Shown in pieces: positions 11,667-24,500 of a DNA stretch of 64,000 bases. The notes under the pieces are model-generated. The model was given only the letters and a program-made list of their open reading frames with translations. It was not told the origin of the DNA and made no database searches. Positions within the stretch are counted from its first letter, which is position 1, and each line of letters begins with the position of its first letter. A program made the position numbers and the translations under genes. The stretch covers positions 186,001 to 250,000 of the forward strand of contig CADCXA010000011.1 in assembly GCA_902806565.1 (NCBI GenBank). Direction: 5' to 3'. Origin of the DNA: Hypoxylon rubiginosum (taxonomy: Eukaryota > Ascomycota > Sordariomycetes > Xylariales > Hypoxylaceae).

Positions 11667-13043
11667 TTTAGATCCGCAACTGCGAAATTTTAAGAGGCGA
11701 AAAAGACTTACAGGAAAAGTCGGATCCACATTACAAAGTGATATATTTTGAAGGTTCTTTACTTTGTATTTACTTGACCGGCTTAGCAACTGGGGTGCCG
11801 AGTTATACATGACGAAGGCGTGGAGGCACAACGCCGCCCCCGAATCTTCAGGCAGCTAACATCACGCGTAACACTTCATAGGCTGATCTATGCCACGAGA
11901 GCGATTGCCTTACAGGTGGAATGCGCGCGACGAAAAGTAGGCTGAGTGCAAACACGAGTGAACTTGCGTCCGGCGCATTACTTTCTCGCAGAGCGCAATT
12001 GTGTGCGGTGTAACGAAGATCGGCAAGCTAGAAGCCAATGTGTATCGGTTGATTCCACTTTCAGAAGACTGTAGGCCAATATCGTGGAAGAATTGGGAAG
12101 TTGGCATAATCCGTCGTCCAATGAGCTCGAGAGGCTTGCACAGCAGCGTAGCATTCGAAGTCTGGCAATAAAGCAGGTGGCTGAAGCTCCGCTAGGCAGA
12201 TCCTCTCGCGAACGCAATGTAGTGTTCCTAGTGCCGATGTGTTGCTCTCGAACGCTTTGCTCTGGGCGCAAAAGTGTTGAAATGTAAAAACTTTCCCCTT
12301 CCTGTTTTAGACACGTCAGCATCTACGTACCTGTGCAGCTGCCCGACAGGATAATATGTTGGCATAATATAGCCTCGGCCCCTTAATGTGGAAGGAGTAA
12401 ACAAACGCCACAAAAGCATCATTACATCATTCCTAGCCTCGTGCTTCGCTACACCCATTAAGAACTTACATAGTGAGCATGGTCAGTCTCGCCCGTGATC
12501 TCCAGTTCATTTAGCTGCAGTCAGATCTCCCTCCACCAAATTTGCTGCAGCAGCGAACTTGCTTGCCTTTCGCCCGTTTGCCATCGAGGCCAGACTTAAG
12601 GCAACCAAAGCTGTTTCATTCGCGTGAGAATTCGGCTCGGGGTTTGCCCAGGAGTTCGTTCGCATACATAGTTATCCCCGCTCATTGTCCTTTCCACTCC
12701 CTACCTACCTACCTACCTACTTATGATCACCATCAGATTAAAGTTGTCCTTGGCAAAGGTGCAGTCGCCCGACTTGTCCTAGTCTGCCTCGAATCCGGCC
12801 GACGTCGCGGGACTGGCTATATTGCTGATATGGGTGCGTCGAAAGACACTACGCCATTGTTCATTGGTGTGCTAAGGACTGCTTAAGAGAAGATAATTCG
12901 CTTAGATCAATACGTTCAACCTACCAGATACCCCTATCCACACCCCGGAATATACATGCCTGTCACTCATAGTGCCCCAGTTTCTACCTCAACTTGTTGC
13001 TATATCCTAATCCATTATTATTACACATTCCAGAGAATCATCT
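11667..13043. other. Intergenic region upstream of the NLR gene
   Basis: About 1.4 kb lie between the NLR start and the 3' end of the Pth11-like gene. Open frames on both strands overlap one another and show no family motif. It holds the NLR promoter and a short CTAC repeat. Nothing else was seen. Confidence 0.5.
12701..12720. repeat. CTAC tetranucleotide microsatellite (5 units)
   Basis: Five perfect CTAC units are followed by TTATG. Related CCTAC/GTAGG strings recur in many intergenic regions of this window. Confidence 0.85.
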
Positions 13044-14558
13044 TTAAACCCAGGGTGAATACGATCGAGGAAGCCGCCCTATCTCGGACTCAATGCTGTC
13101 GTTGACTGCTCTATCCGAGAATTGGACATGAACCTCTTCCATCTTTACGATCTGGCCACACCCAGTGCTAGCCTGGCTGAGGCCAGCCTTGTCCTCGCTT
13201 GCTGTATCACTAGAAGGCTTGGTCACCTTCGAGCGGTGAGATGTTGCCAATGAGGCATGTCGACTCCGCACCTTGTTCGCCGCACCCCGGGACTTTTCAA
13301 TGATATAAAGAACTGGGCAACTGAGGCGCCCATCAGTGGCCGTCGCCTCGCGTACTAGTGAGCGTAGCATTGGGATCGACGCCGCCATTATTGTCGTGGC
13401 AATCTCTGCAACAGACCAGATTGAGAGTCCGAAGACATCGTCTGAATGGTTCGATTCTTAGCCTTGAAGAGGGCATAGCGCACACGAGGGGAATGCATAA
13501 GTGCTGACTTACCAGCAAACCCGGTGCTCTTGAGAACCTGAAACTTGGTGCATTTGACAATTGCGGTTACACCGGCGCTGTGTGGCGATGTAAGTCAGCC
13601 AGCTGCTTCTCGGCACGGAGTTAAGCTTACCAGACACCCATGCTCATCGCCACAATGATGCCAACTTTCTCTTGGGTCCGCATCTGCAGTTTCATTATTA
13701 TGGGCCACGGAATGATGGCCAGAAGGAAATCCATAAACGCCGAATATGCTGTAGTAACAGTGAGCCGGCCTATCGACAGACTTATGAGTAGGGTGAGCAT
13801 ACCGGCAGCGGCAATGGTGACTCCGAGGATGAGGTCCCTATTCCAGCACGTTCCGTCGGCACCACCATCCCATATCTTCCTTGCTGGTTGGCATTGTAGC
13901 CATCGCAGTACTATGCTGACACACGTAACCACATTCATGGACGTAATGATCATAAAGAGCGCGATCTTGAGTTTCGGGCCCGCGATTCTTGTGAGTGTTA
14001 TCGCAAAGGAGGTTTTACTCCATATCGCCGCGATAAAGAAGAGAGTTCCCGTCTAGAATTGTTTCTGTTAGCGACAGACCACCCGCAACCTGTCTTTGAA
14101 TCCCGGGCCCGCCCCCCCCCCCCCCCCCCCCCCCCAAAGCGTGGGAAACGGACTGAAGAACAAGGGGAATAGATCCAAGAAAAAATTGCTCACAATGGTA
14201 GTTAGCAGGCCAACATCATGAGCTCCCATCTGCTTATCCTGGCCATGGTCGAAGAAGACCGCCGCGACACATATACTTAAGATTACCCCGGCGGCGATAA
14301 GAACGAGCTGTAGAGTATACACGGTGAGTAAACTAAGGGAATCCCCGAGTGTCGGCAGCGTCAATCACTAACCCATGATGCCATCAAGACATAGTCGTCC
14401 AGCCATAACCCCTTGCGTCTCGCGTATTTGCAGAATATCCGAAGTCCTAGGAAGGCCGTTGCGAGCCCGATGAGGGTCCATACGACGCCGTTAATCCAGC
14501 GGCCAGCACTGGGCGGGTGCGTCTCGTTCATCGATTTGGATTCCGTCGTCCCTGCCAT
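13044..14558 (-). CDS. Pth11-like integral membrane protein (fungal rhodopsin-like seven-helix family)
   Basis: Five exons (14558-14373, 14307-14194, 14052-13631, 13577-13513, 13441-13044) give 394 residues, and every junction keeps phase. Hydrophobic helices include NGVVWTLIGLATAFLGLRIF, LVLIAAGVILSICVAAVFF and LILGVTIAAAGMLTLLISL. Conserved family blocks are LWLDDYVLMASW, the central WSKTSFAITLTRIAG and CQPARKIW, and the block running from FGLSIWSVAEIATTIMAAS to IPMLRSL. The cytoplasmic tail ends near EEVHVQFSD, a pattern common in this family. The family is plasma-membrane located. Some members are pathogenicity-related receptors, but most, including this one, have no known ligand. The second intron (14193-14053) contains a 24-nt C/G homopolymer. 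Confidence 0.88.
14112..14135. repeat. Homopolymer C tract (24 nt) in an intron
   Basis: Twenty-four consecutive C on the plus strand (G on the coding strand) lie inside intron 2 of the Pth11-like gene. Runs of C or G this long are rare and hard to sequence, so the length is uncertain. Confidence 0.9.
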
Positions 14559-16278
14559 TGAATTCGATACTATAATCCAATTTTTCGGTTACGGGGAAGA
14601 CAGATCTTGCGCACCCGGATAGAACTCCTTTTGTAAAGGTCATTACCAGCAAAAGGGTACGATAGAGTTATAAAGCATGTATCAAAAAGGGCTCTTGAAG
14701 ATACAAGCCGGATTCAAGTCTGGTTCCGCCATTAAGGCATTGCTTGGTGGTGTATGAAGAGAACGTCACACAATACATGGGCGAAAATCCTAGGCTCCTG
14801 CAATGGCAAGGTCCAATCCTCTATCTTGGTCTCCTGGACGAGTGGCTCGCAAGTATTTCCACAGCTGCAAAGCCATCCTTTCGATGATACCTACGACAGA
14901 CCTAGTCATTCACCGATTCTAGTGTACTGAAAGGCAGTGATGCTATCCAATTAGGAACGCTGTTCCCGAATAAGAAACAATCCGCGGCGTCGGTATCGAA
15001 CTATAGGTAGTCGTTTTCTTATACCCAGTCAGAACTGGGCGATCAAATGCGCACCTAACGTAGAAGAGGCATCCAACTTGCCAGCCTGCTAGTATTAGTA
15101 TCTGTCGCCGTAGTAGGATACCTATCCCATTCGGGCGGTTCGACTAGGTTTCTATAAGGCGAAGGAACACATCCCGCCCCAATGTCCCACTCGAGGTGGT
15201 TGTGTGGTAAACGCCCCACAGCAGAAATACCCAAGCAGCCAAGCAGCAGCGGGCACTGCGACATCATGATGTTTTTTTGGGATGTCAGATGGGATACATT
15301 GGCTTTCGGCTTTCGAGGACTGTTTCATGGTCAGGCAGGCAGGCCGAAAGCTCACGCGGCAGCCACACGCAATGCACATGCGGGTGTTGCGGTGTGTTGG
15401 TGGTAATCAAAGATTGATCCTCGAACAAGTGCCGAAGCAAGGTTGAGCCTCTGTTCATTGGCACGGCACAGACGAAACAGGCCAACACACATTCTCCATC
15501 TAGAAAATTGCGACACCACCCAAGCCCACCTGCCTACTACATAACCTACCACCCGCATACTTAAGGTAACCCTATGAATTCGGAGTTATGTGTTGTTTTA
15601 TTGGCTATATCTTATCGATTCGATATCAGTATGGTTGTGGTTTATTTTGTTCTGCAGGTCATATAAGACCGGAGCCGTGACAATTAGGGGTAAAGGGGCA
15701 CGCCGTCTTTTCATTATAAACGCGAGAGATGACGCAGCATTGCGAAAAATCTCTACCCGAGAACTTAGCAGTTCTTGTCACCAGCTTTGCTTTCGTTTAT
15801 GAGAGAAAAACATCATCTCTGCGTGATTATCTTACTCTCTGTGCAACAGGTTGCTACACCCCTATGCACGGGGAAAAAAACTTCACATGATATGACCGAC
15901 ATCATATTAAAAAGGCGCGAATAGCAGAAATAGAAATACCCAGCCTTGCTGTGAAACCGAACACCTAGCACTCAGTAGGCATTTAATCATCTGAGACCAG
16001 AGAAGTAAGCAAATGAAAGAGACGATCCCATTACCCCGAAGTATTGACATCGGTATTTGTAATGTATTACCAAAGTTCGGTGTAAGTCATACAAGTACTT
16101 CAACTAACGAATCAATTTTTCTCAGTCTCCCATCCCGAACCCATCCATTCATATGACCTTTATACAACCTACCCAAAGCGTTGCACCTTGTTCCATTAGT
16201 TGACACCGAGAGCGAATACACTGTCCCCCATATACATCTAATTTGGTAACAGCCCCCCAATATTTGTCAGAATGAGGC
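14559..16278. other. Intergenic region, nothing recognised
   Basis: About 1.7 kb separate the Pth11-like start from the 3' end of the acidic protein gene. Several short frames on both strands around 15055-15560 overlap and share no motif with known proteins. No RNA gene or repeat family was seen. Confidence 0.5.
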
Positions 16279-17499
16279 TCATCCCAGTTGTATTACCATC
16301 CCCTTTTTGATCGCGTCCATTTCACGCTTTCCTAATGGGTCCTTCTTGTTAAAGTTCGCTGCCTTTCGTTCAGCGCTGGACCAGGTCGTGATGTCTAGGG
16401 CATCACCGCCGATGCCAGAGCTCTTCTTCTTGATCATCGTGTTCGTCAGACCAGCGTACGTCTTCGTGTATTTCGTAAGGGCGGCCTTCCAGCCCCATGG
16501 GTCCTTCGCGCCCTTCTTGGTCAACTCCACGTCCCCGTTAAGCTTCGCGGTGAGCTCGTCGATGTCGTCGGGACCCTGCAGCGTAACCCCGCGCTGGTTG
16601 GCGTATGAGAGTACGGCGTCATCGAAGCATTCGGGCTTGAACTTCTTCGTACCCTTCTTGCCATTGTGTTCTAAGATACCATATTCACGCATATCAGTTG
16701 CTATCTTCAGGTATATAGCCATGATAGTACCAAGGCTTTTAACCTCGGTAGCATCGCCAACGAGATCTTGGTCATCGAGCTGAGCCAACATGTTCAGAAA
16801 CATGCGGCCGACAAGACGCATAGTTTCGTCGACGCATTCGCCATCGTCAACCCTAGATACGAAGCCAACATTAGCGACTCATAAAGAGATGACGAATATA
16901 GGAAGCAGGACCCCTTACATCGTCATGACGCCGCTCATGGGGCTAAGCAGGAAGAGCCCGAGGCCCTCGCAGACGGCCCATTGCTCCCGCCAACCCCGTT
17001 CTGCAACTTCGACATAGTCAAGCAGCAAGTTCTGCACAACCTCGATACAGCCGTAGGCTGCGTGGTCATTGAAGGTGTACATGCTAAAGCTATCGGGGTC
17101 GCGCAACTGAAGATGGATTTGCTGTGTGGAATATTTTCGGAAACCGGCTTGGCTGACGACCCACGGATGTTCCGGGTTGTCTGCGACGGGCTTCAGGCAT
17201 AGACAGTTCTTGGTACCGCAGCCACCCCCCTCCTCGTTCTCGTCTTCGTCTTCTTCTTCGTCGTCTTCTTCTTCTTCGTCGTCGTCGTCTTCATCGTCTT
17301 CGTCTCGGAGTGGCGAACAGATAGTTACATAAGAGTGCCACTTGTCGGGGTTCGTCCAGGTGGTCTTGTAGTCGGCATCGGCATTAGCTGAGCCGGACAC
17401 GGCGGACCAGCGATCGCTCCTCGGTGGCTCGTCACTCGGGGTTTTGGTCCTTTTACTAGCAGAGGCACTAGTGCTCGGTGCGCTACGTTTGGGAGGCAT
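16279..17499 (-). CDS. Hypothetical protein with long acidic tract and Cys-containing segment
   Basis: Two exons (17499-16919, 16852-16279) give 384 residues, with a 66-nt GTAAGG...CTAG intron. The N terminus is Ser/Lys-rich (MPPKRSAPSTSASASKRTK), which could be a nuclear signal. From about residue 70 comes an almost pure Asp/Glu run of roughly 25 residues. It is followed by GGGCGTKNCLCLKPVADNP, which has closely spaced cysteines and could bind a metal. The segment around FSMYTFNDHAAYGCIEVVQN resembles a lineage-specific fungal family of unknown function that I recall only vaguely. The C-terminal part is Lys-rich. No enzymatic motif is visible, and I do not assign a function. Confidence 0.72.
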
Positions 17500-17926
17500 T
17501 TCAAAGGTGGAATCTAATGTCTCGGTGCAATGAAACGTGCAATGCTGTTGTTTAGGGCATAAAATCTGCTATATACAGAACAATGAGCTTCTACGCTCGT
17601 GCTTAGAAAAAATTTTGGGATTACGTCCTTGGTTCGTTGGTCCTTGCGCTACGCGCTTTGACGCGTTCTCACGACTGTGTATCCTCAGATTGACGTCATT
17701 TATTGGAGAATTTTGACCCCTATTATGTATTTCCCCTATTATTTTGTGGAATTGTTACCGACCAGCCCGACTACATTTTGGTGGCGTCAGTCAGCCGCAT
17801 TGTGGCTTAGAAAAGCTCCGAAACCCATAAGGGGCGTTGGAGTAAGACCTCACTGAAGTTTGGGGCTGTGGTTTTGAGGCTATGATTTGAAGGCTGCTCG
17901 AAAGAAACAAGACTCGAGGTTTCAAA
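17500..17926. other. Intergenic region between divergent acidic-protein and HET genes
   Basis: About 430 bp are AT-richer than the flanking coding exons and probably hold both promoters. No motif was assigned. Confidence 0.45.
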
Positions 17927-18037
17927 ATGCCTCATATTTTAGATGAATATCTCACTGGTGAAGCTTCCTTCTCAGTTGAAGTCCCCCGTATCATCAGATA
18001 TCAGCAGTTGCGCTATCTCGAATTTGTTACCGGGTAG
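17927..18037 (+). promoter_or_regulatory. Upstream open reading frame in the HET gene leader
   Basis: A 36-codon frame starts with ATG at 17927 (MPHILDEYLTGEASF) and stops at 18037, only 5 nt before the HET start at 18043. If it is in the mRNA, it would reduce initiation at the main start. Whether it is transcribed is unknown. Confidence 0.4.
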
Positions 18038-18042
18038 TCCTC

Positions 18043-20639
18043 ATGAAAGCGTTATCTATTATGCAAACTGTTAAGGCCAGCGTACAGTCGCGACTTGGTT
18101 CCAAGCATTATCACGATGAAAATCACTCGCAACATAAGCCAATTCGTGCTGATAATCACCCACAATTTACCCCCCTGGATCTCTGCCAGCGATGCCAAGC
18201 TTGGAGTCAGATCGATATCCACAGCATCATCTGCAGAGGTACCGTAACACAGACTTTCACCACATCCAGAGAGAACACCAACATTGAGCAGCTAAGAGGG
18301 AACTCTCAATGCGCTCTTTGCGCTGCTATACTCGATGCATACTATGAATGTAGCCAAGTACTCCCGTCTCTACGATCATGGCCCCCGCAGCGCATCGCTA
18401 TCGAAATTGCAGGTCCGTTCTATATAGATCAAGATTACCAAGACGGGAGAGAGTTGTCTCGCCAGCCGGACATTTCCGACCCTGACTATATCGTCGTGAG
18501 GACATTTCTTAGATTGCAAGTCAGATATTTACCCCGGGAAAATCTGGAGGAGCATAGTAGCGAACAGCGCCCTGCAGAACAGAAAAGCCAAGTCGCTACG
18601 GTTACGAACGGAGACCACGAACCACAGCCGTGTACAATTACACCGCAATTTAAAATGAAGTATTCTAACGAGGAAAAGCCCGCCCTTTGCGGGATCGAGG
18701 GGTGGGAGACTCCATATTTCGATGTCGAGGTTCTAAGGAATTGGCTTAAGCATTGCGACGATGTTCATGGAACACAATGTGTTGCTAAAACGGGCGAAAA
18801 CGGTACGTCGACACGAGAGCCTTAGCTATAGCACCGTTAATAGCTAACTCATACCTGTTAGCTAGTCTTCCCGAAGGCTTTCGAGTTATTGATACCCAGG
18901 AGATGAGCGTTATTGAACCCATCGATTCCGTCCGCTATGTGGCGTTGAGTTATATGTGGTCATGCGACCCAGACAGCAATCTCCAGCTAGAGAAGTCAAA
19001 TGTCGACACGTTTCAGGTACCAGGTAGCCTCAAGAAAACTGCTATACCCGGCATAATCGCGGATTCCATTGCTCTATGCCGAGATCTAGGAGAAAGATAC
19101 CTATGGGTAGATCGTCTTTGCATCATCCAAGATGATGAAATCGTGAAACCAAACCAGATCAATGCCATGGACATAATCTACAGCTTAGCTACTTTCACCA
19201 TCATAGCAGCCCTCAATACACGTAACGGAGTCGGCCTACCAGGAGTCAGCAGCAGACCGAGGCACCCAAGAGCCTCGATCCGGTCTCAACCTCACAATCC
19301 AGACGTTGAAGGCCAAGGAATCAATCTAGGCGAAGTGATCACCACGGCTGTAGGTAACTCGCTTTGGAATAAGAGGGGTTGGACCTTTCAAGAGAGACTT
19401 CTTTCTAAACGACGTCTCTTTATTACCGAGTCCCAGGTCTTATTTGAGTGCTGCGAAGGTCAGGCCACTGAGTCGCTAACCTGGACCCCTTCAACGGCGT
19501 GCGAATCACCAGGAAGAGTCGGTTTCCTAGCAGAACAGTGCGATTCAGAAGAAGCTAGCCCTATGACAGGCATAAGTGAGACATCCGAGTCGCAGAGAGC
19601 CACGGCCGTTCCTGGCTTTTACAAACGCCACGATCACTTCTACGAGGATTCTTTTGGATTGAAAGAAACGGCATCGATACAGGATTATTGCAAATGGGTA
19701 GAGGACTACAGCTCCCGCCAGCTATCATTCGGAACGGATATACTGAATGCATTTGCGGGCGTTGGTAGCTCTCTCGGTGTTGCCTGGAACTCAAAATTTC
19801 TTTACGGACTACCTGAGAAGTACCTTTCTACGTGTCTTCTCTGGGACAGCACGAGTACAGCGAGCCGCGGCGGCGACATACCAAGCTGGAGCTGGGCATC
19901 CTCCCTAACTGCCATAAACTACGGGTGGCACTCTAGTTTTTACGATGACGATTTGATTCAGATCGCTAGCCTTGTTTACTTCCATTACCAGGACCCGATC
20001 CAAGGGCTACGGAAGCTTGAAGTTAAAGAGAGATGGATCCAGGACGAGATTACAATTGAAGAGCTCGCGAAGCGAGAGGAGCTGCCTCCGCTCAAAAGAA
20101 AACACGTCCCCGGAGAATGGAGAACTAACAAGGATTGGAGAGAATGCCCGCAGAATCCCTGGGAGACCTTCAAGCGTCCGGCGTTAAGCCCTGACGCGTG
20201 TAGCATCGCGGCCATGATTCCGGGCTCGCTCGTCTTCAACACAACCGTAGCCTCCTTGGAAATAGACCATCTACACTATACAGACAAGGGTTCGCCTAAG
20301 GAATACGATGTTTTCAATGCCCTGTTGCGCAACAGACAGGGCGAAGGAGTAGGAATCCTCAATCAGATGGAGTTCCGTTGGGTTGAAGTGCGCCGTAGTG
20401 TCGAAGGTAATAGGAAATTATTCGACTTCATCGCGCTTTCTGGAGAATTAGAGAAATGGAATCTTAGAAAACACCTTTCACGGGATGATAGGTGGGACGA
20501 TATGTGGCTTCTCGATATCATGCTTGTCGAGAGGTTGCCTTGCAAGCCGTTTGTTGCTAGAAGGGTCGCCATCGGGACGGTAAAGTTGTGCAAGTGGAAA
20601 GACTGCGAGCCAATGTGGGAGACCGTGGTTCTGTGTTGA
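18043..20639 (+). CDS. Heterokaryon-incompatibility (HET) domain protein
   Basis: Two exons (18043-18802, 18862-20639) separated by a 59-nt intron give 845 residues. The HET domain lies at about 277-435. Its hallmark blocks are RYVALSYMWS, the IADSIALCRDLGERYLWVDRLCIIQDD region, and the later RGWTFQERLLSKRRLFITE. The N-terminal part has CxxC pairs (LCQRCQAW, QCALCAAI), as in many HET proteins. The C-terminal half holds SWSWAS, a frequent feature of the family. HET proteins trigger growth arrest or cell death when incompatible partners fuse, and which partner this one senses cannot be told. The start at 18043 is preceded by an upstream open frame. Confidence 0.93.
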
Positions 20640-20869
20640 CGTGTGATACCCAAGATACTTTAGCACGTATGCATTTGAAATAAAACGATAAAGTCAACTT
20701 GGTTATTAGTGTATTAATTAATAGTCTCGACTTGTTTTAGCCACTCGTCTACAATGATGCGTATGTTACAGACGGAGACAAAGCTCATCTTATACATTAA
20801 TTCCATTCGACCACAGAACTCCAACTAATTCGCCATTAAGTCTCGTAAGATACATAATACCCGTTCCCT

Positions 20870-21558
20870 CTACGAGAGCTCGGCGAAGCTCAGCTGGACT
20901 GGCTCGCAGGAAGGGTTGTGGGGTGGCAGCGTAGTGACCCAGGAAATGGACCGGTAGTAGTAACCTCCGGTGAATTGGTAGCAGAGGTGAAAGTTGGTCA
21001 GGTTACCAAGAGCAGGAATTGGTGTAGGGTAAGTCGAGTTGAAGCTCGAGTCGTCGTAACCGCCGTACATATACAACGTGCCGTTCTCAGACTGGTAGAG
21101 GGAGTTGCCGCCATCAAGGCCGGGGAAGATGAGGGCTGTGTAGACGTTGCTGCCCCAGCTAGTCAAGTCCAGCTGCATCGCACACGGAACGACCATGGGC
21201 CCGTCAGTGCTGCCCACATTGAGCAGGTAAGTAAGATAGCCTGGCTGCAAGGGCGCGCCAGTCTCCGCGTCGTACGAAGTGTAGTTGTAGTAGAACTCGG
21301 TCACAGATGGTGGGAGGGAAGTACCAGCTGCATAGCATAGGCCTTCAATGCCTGCTCCCGCGTGACAAGCAGCCGCGAATCCTTGATTAACAGTTAGCGA
21401 GCTGCGTTTAACCACGAAGTAGATACAATGAGCCAAGAGGTAATACCATCAATGTCCGCGTTATCCTTGCCCGTAATACGCAGAGCGTAAGGTCCAGTGG
21501 CATTAGAAGCGGTAGCCGTCGCGGCCAAGGCAGCCAAAGCAGTGAATCGGAAGAGCAT
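20870..21558 (-). CDS. Secreted glycoprotein-like protein of unknown function
   Basis: Two exons (21558-21447, 21381-20870) give 207 residues, and the 65-nt intron keeps phase. The N terminus MLFRFTALAALAATATA is a clear signal peptide with likely cleavage before SNATG. The mature protein has several N-glycosylation sequons (NAT, NYT, NGT, NST, NLT) and a few cysteines (AAACHAGAGIEGLCYAAG, FHLCYQF, NPSCEP). It is rich in Tyr, Gly and Ser. It has no catalytic motif that I recognise and is probably extracellular or cell-wall associated. An effector role is possible only by analogy. Confidence 0.8.
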
Positions 21559-24500
21559 TTTGAGATGAGGCTCTTATGGCGTGCTTTTGATGATGAAGAG
21601 TATGAGACCTTGTGAAAGTTGCAAGTGTGCAGAAGTGGATCACAGGTGTAGATCTGGAAAGACAAAGGCTTGCTGATCAAGTGGGTAAGGCCGCAACTGG
21701 GAAGGCGAGATGAAAGACATTTAAATCATTGTCACTTTCGCCTCACATACGCCCATCGTGTCTATCATTACGCTTTTGAGGTGATGGTAGAGCCACAACT
21801 GCCTACCTGGGTAGGTACTAGATGCCTAGACCAGCTGTCAAAGCTAACCCATGTCGCCTCGCCTAAGCCCGACTCCTAGAAGCAGGAGTCCGAAGCCATC
21901 GAAGCCATCGTTACCCGGCCACAACCGCAGGAAGAATATCTGCGGGGGAGTCGGCAAGATCGGAGTAACATCATGACATGGATTTGTTGCAGATCTAAGA
22001 CCCCGTCTAGCAATAAGCTGAAGCGAGCTGACCACTTACAGCGAATCTCGTGTATGCAAAGGAGATCGATATGCGGGGGCAGGGAATAGCTACATAATAC
22101 GTCCTGCAGAGAAACGGGGGAAAAGAAAATATCGTATTCGCCTATCGCCTTTAAAGAAACCCATAAAAACACCCAGCAGCTATCATGCTTGTCACTTACA
22201 CATCATATGCCAATGGTGCGATGCTTATTTAGACGTCCCAAATACTAGGCTGCCGGAATCTCACGTTATATACAACGAGATCCCGCCGCCACGTTTGACA
22301 GGGTCTACCGGAGTTCCACTACGCCGTAAAAATCACATCGATGCTTTAGTAGGCTGAGTAGGAAGACCGATCGCGAGATGGTTTAACGAGCAAGCCCCTA
22401 GAATAAAACCCCTAGAAGCCTCCCTACATGCTACATGGTTCGACTTCACGATCAGCCATCTTAATATCGACAGGCCTAGGTGCAATTAAATAACCAGTCA
22501 CATAAGCGCGATATTTATAAATGGAATTTCACCCTGGTGGTTTATACGAGTAACCTAGAACGTGACGCGGATGGAAGTGAATGCAACCTCGTATGAAACC
22601 CAAATTCATCTTACATGACCTACGTTATATCACATAGGCTACCTACAACCACATCCATTAGGAAAATGGAACTGTTTCCATGCATAGGGCCGATCGATTC
22701 ACCGAATCAATTGGTAAGAGTGCTGAATATTTCGCCGAGTGTCTACCTCCGAGTGATCGTGATGATTGTGATGAGGCATCAGTCAGTTACGAGTATAGGC
22801 TACCTCGTGTGCACTCTCCGACACAACGAGATCGGTCACGGGGCGAAAGGGCTGAAGAGAGATCCAACTCCCGATACCACGGAGTAAATAATACAAGAAA
22901 CACCGGTTGCAGCGCCACATTTCGAATCTAAAATCTGACGCCCGACTCTAAAGGATCGTTGGATCGTAAGCGACCATTGACTGGGAAAAGACATGTTGAG
23001 CTACGCAGTTCTGACCTGATATGAACGGGAACATATTAGCTAACAAGCCCAATAACTAAGAAGCGACGTTACTGCCCATTTGAAGACCAAATATCACAGC
23101 TTCGTCTACATCAAATTGGAGGATTATCCTCACGGGGTTAATATACTTAGTGCACAGCTCAATTGCCTCGGCTTGAAGAGAAGATAAATGCGCAATGAGG
23201 CAAGGATCTTCGATGGGTTCAAAAGGCACATCATTTCCGACAAGACAGTTGATTCCATGAAGTCCGAGGTGAGTTATGACACCGGGGAACGGCGCCATTT
23301 CACTCGACGAAAAGGAGGTGTACATTCCGTCAAGCTCTTCAGAATCGAAAGGGGTAATGTTGCACCGGATTTCATTGCAGTAAATTTATAATAAACAATA
23401 CGTTACAACAGAACAGCACGAATATGGAATTTAGCATACCATACAGAAGTTCCAGCAAGAGTCTTCCAACATATACACATCACCATCACCATTACGGTCC
23501 GACCTAGAAAACGATCCTAAGAGATTATAAATAAAGAACATGAGAAAGTACCTAGGTAACATGGAGGGCGTGGAAGGAGAATTTAAATTTTAAAATTAAA
23601 AAGAGGAAGAAAAGAGGTCGTGGCAGTCGTGGATAAGGCACAGAGCATCCACTGGAAGTCATTGGCGACGGCGAGGCAGGTATACATTATTCACCATGCC
23701 ACCCGTGTTTATGGTATAGCCGGCTAATATCAGCACTGGCTTATATTCTATCACATTATAAAGCCCAATTACACACTCGCAATTATGGCGTCGCTTTTGC
23801 GACATATTCGCGTACTATGCAGAGCGACAGGTCACGGGGCATCAGGGCAAAATTGACCCTGACCTTAAGCATATAAGTAGTTGTAAGCGAACTTCCCTCC
23901 AACAGGTACCTAAGCCCAATAGCCGAGTGGTAAAAGTCATACTCATTGAGGAAGGAACGAAACTAGTGGTCTACAGTCGGTGGTATCATAAAGTTTCGGG
24001 CCTGAATTTACTGCTACTAGGAAGGACAGCCGGAAGGACAGTCGGAAGGCAAGTCACTCCTAGGTAGGGTCCAGTAAACCTTAGTCTCATGAGGGATCTT
24101 CGTTCAGCTCGGCAATTGGGCTTCTTTTTTCCCTTTTCTTCCTTTTATTATTCTTCACCCAACTCCTTCAGAGATTCCGTTTACTATTTCCTCAAATAAA
24201 AGAAGGATACATTGTGGTGAAAATAGATGGCCCGCAAGCTGAAACCTTAATCGAATATAAAGAAGAAACAGAAACTGCCACTTAGAAAGAGGCTATCATA
24301 GCAATTCATATACGTCGTAAAAGCATAGGTTGGAATCTCCTATAGAGCAAAAAAAGGGGGACGAACGTTAATGGTAAGTGAAACCAGAGCGTTATCGAAC
24401 AAATAATAAAGCAGTCTATTTAATATGGTTCTTCGTGTGTAGTTAAGAAGTTTCTATATTTCTGTAGCGATTAGGAGAAAATAGAAGATAACTCTAGAAT

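Noticed and set aside
23914..24005. Possible Leu/Ser-type tRNA on the plus strand with A box TAGCCGAGTGG.
   Set aside because: The candidate B box (AGTTTCGGGCC) is degenerate and the acceptor ends do not pair. At most it is a decayed tRNA.
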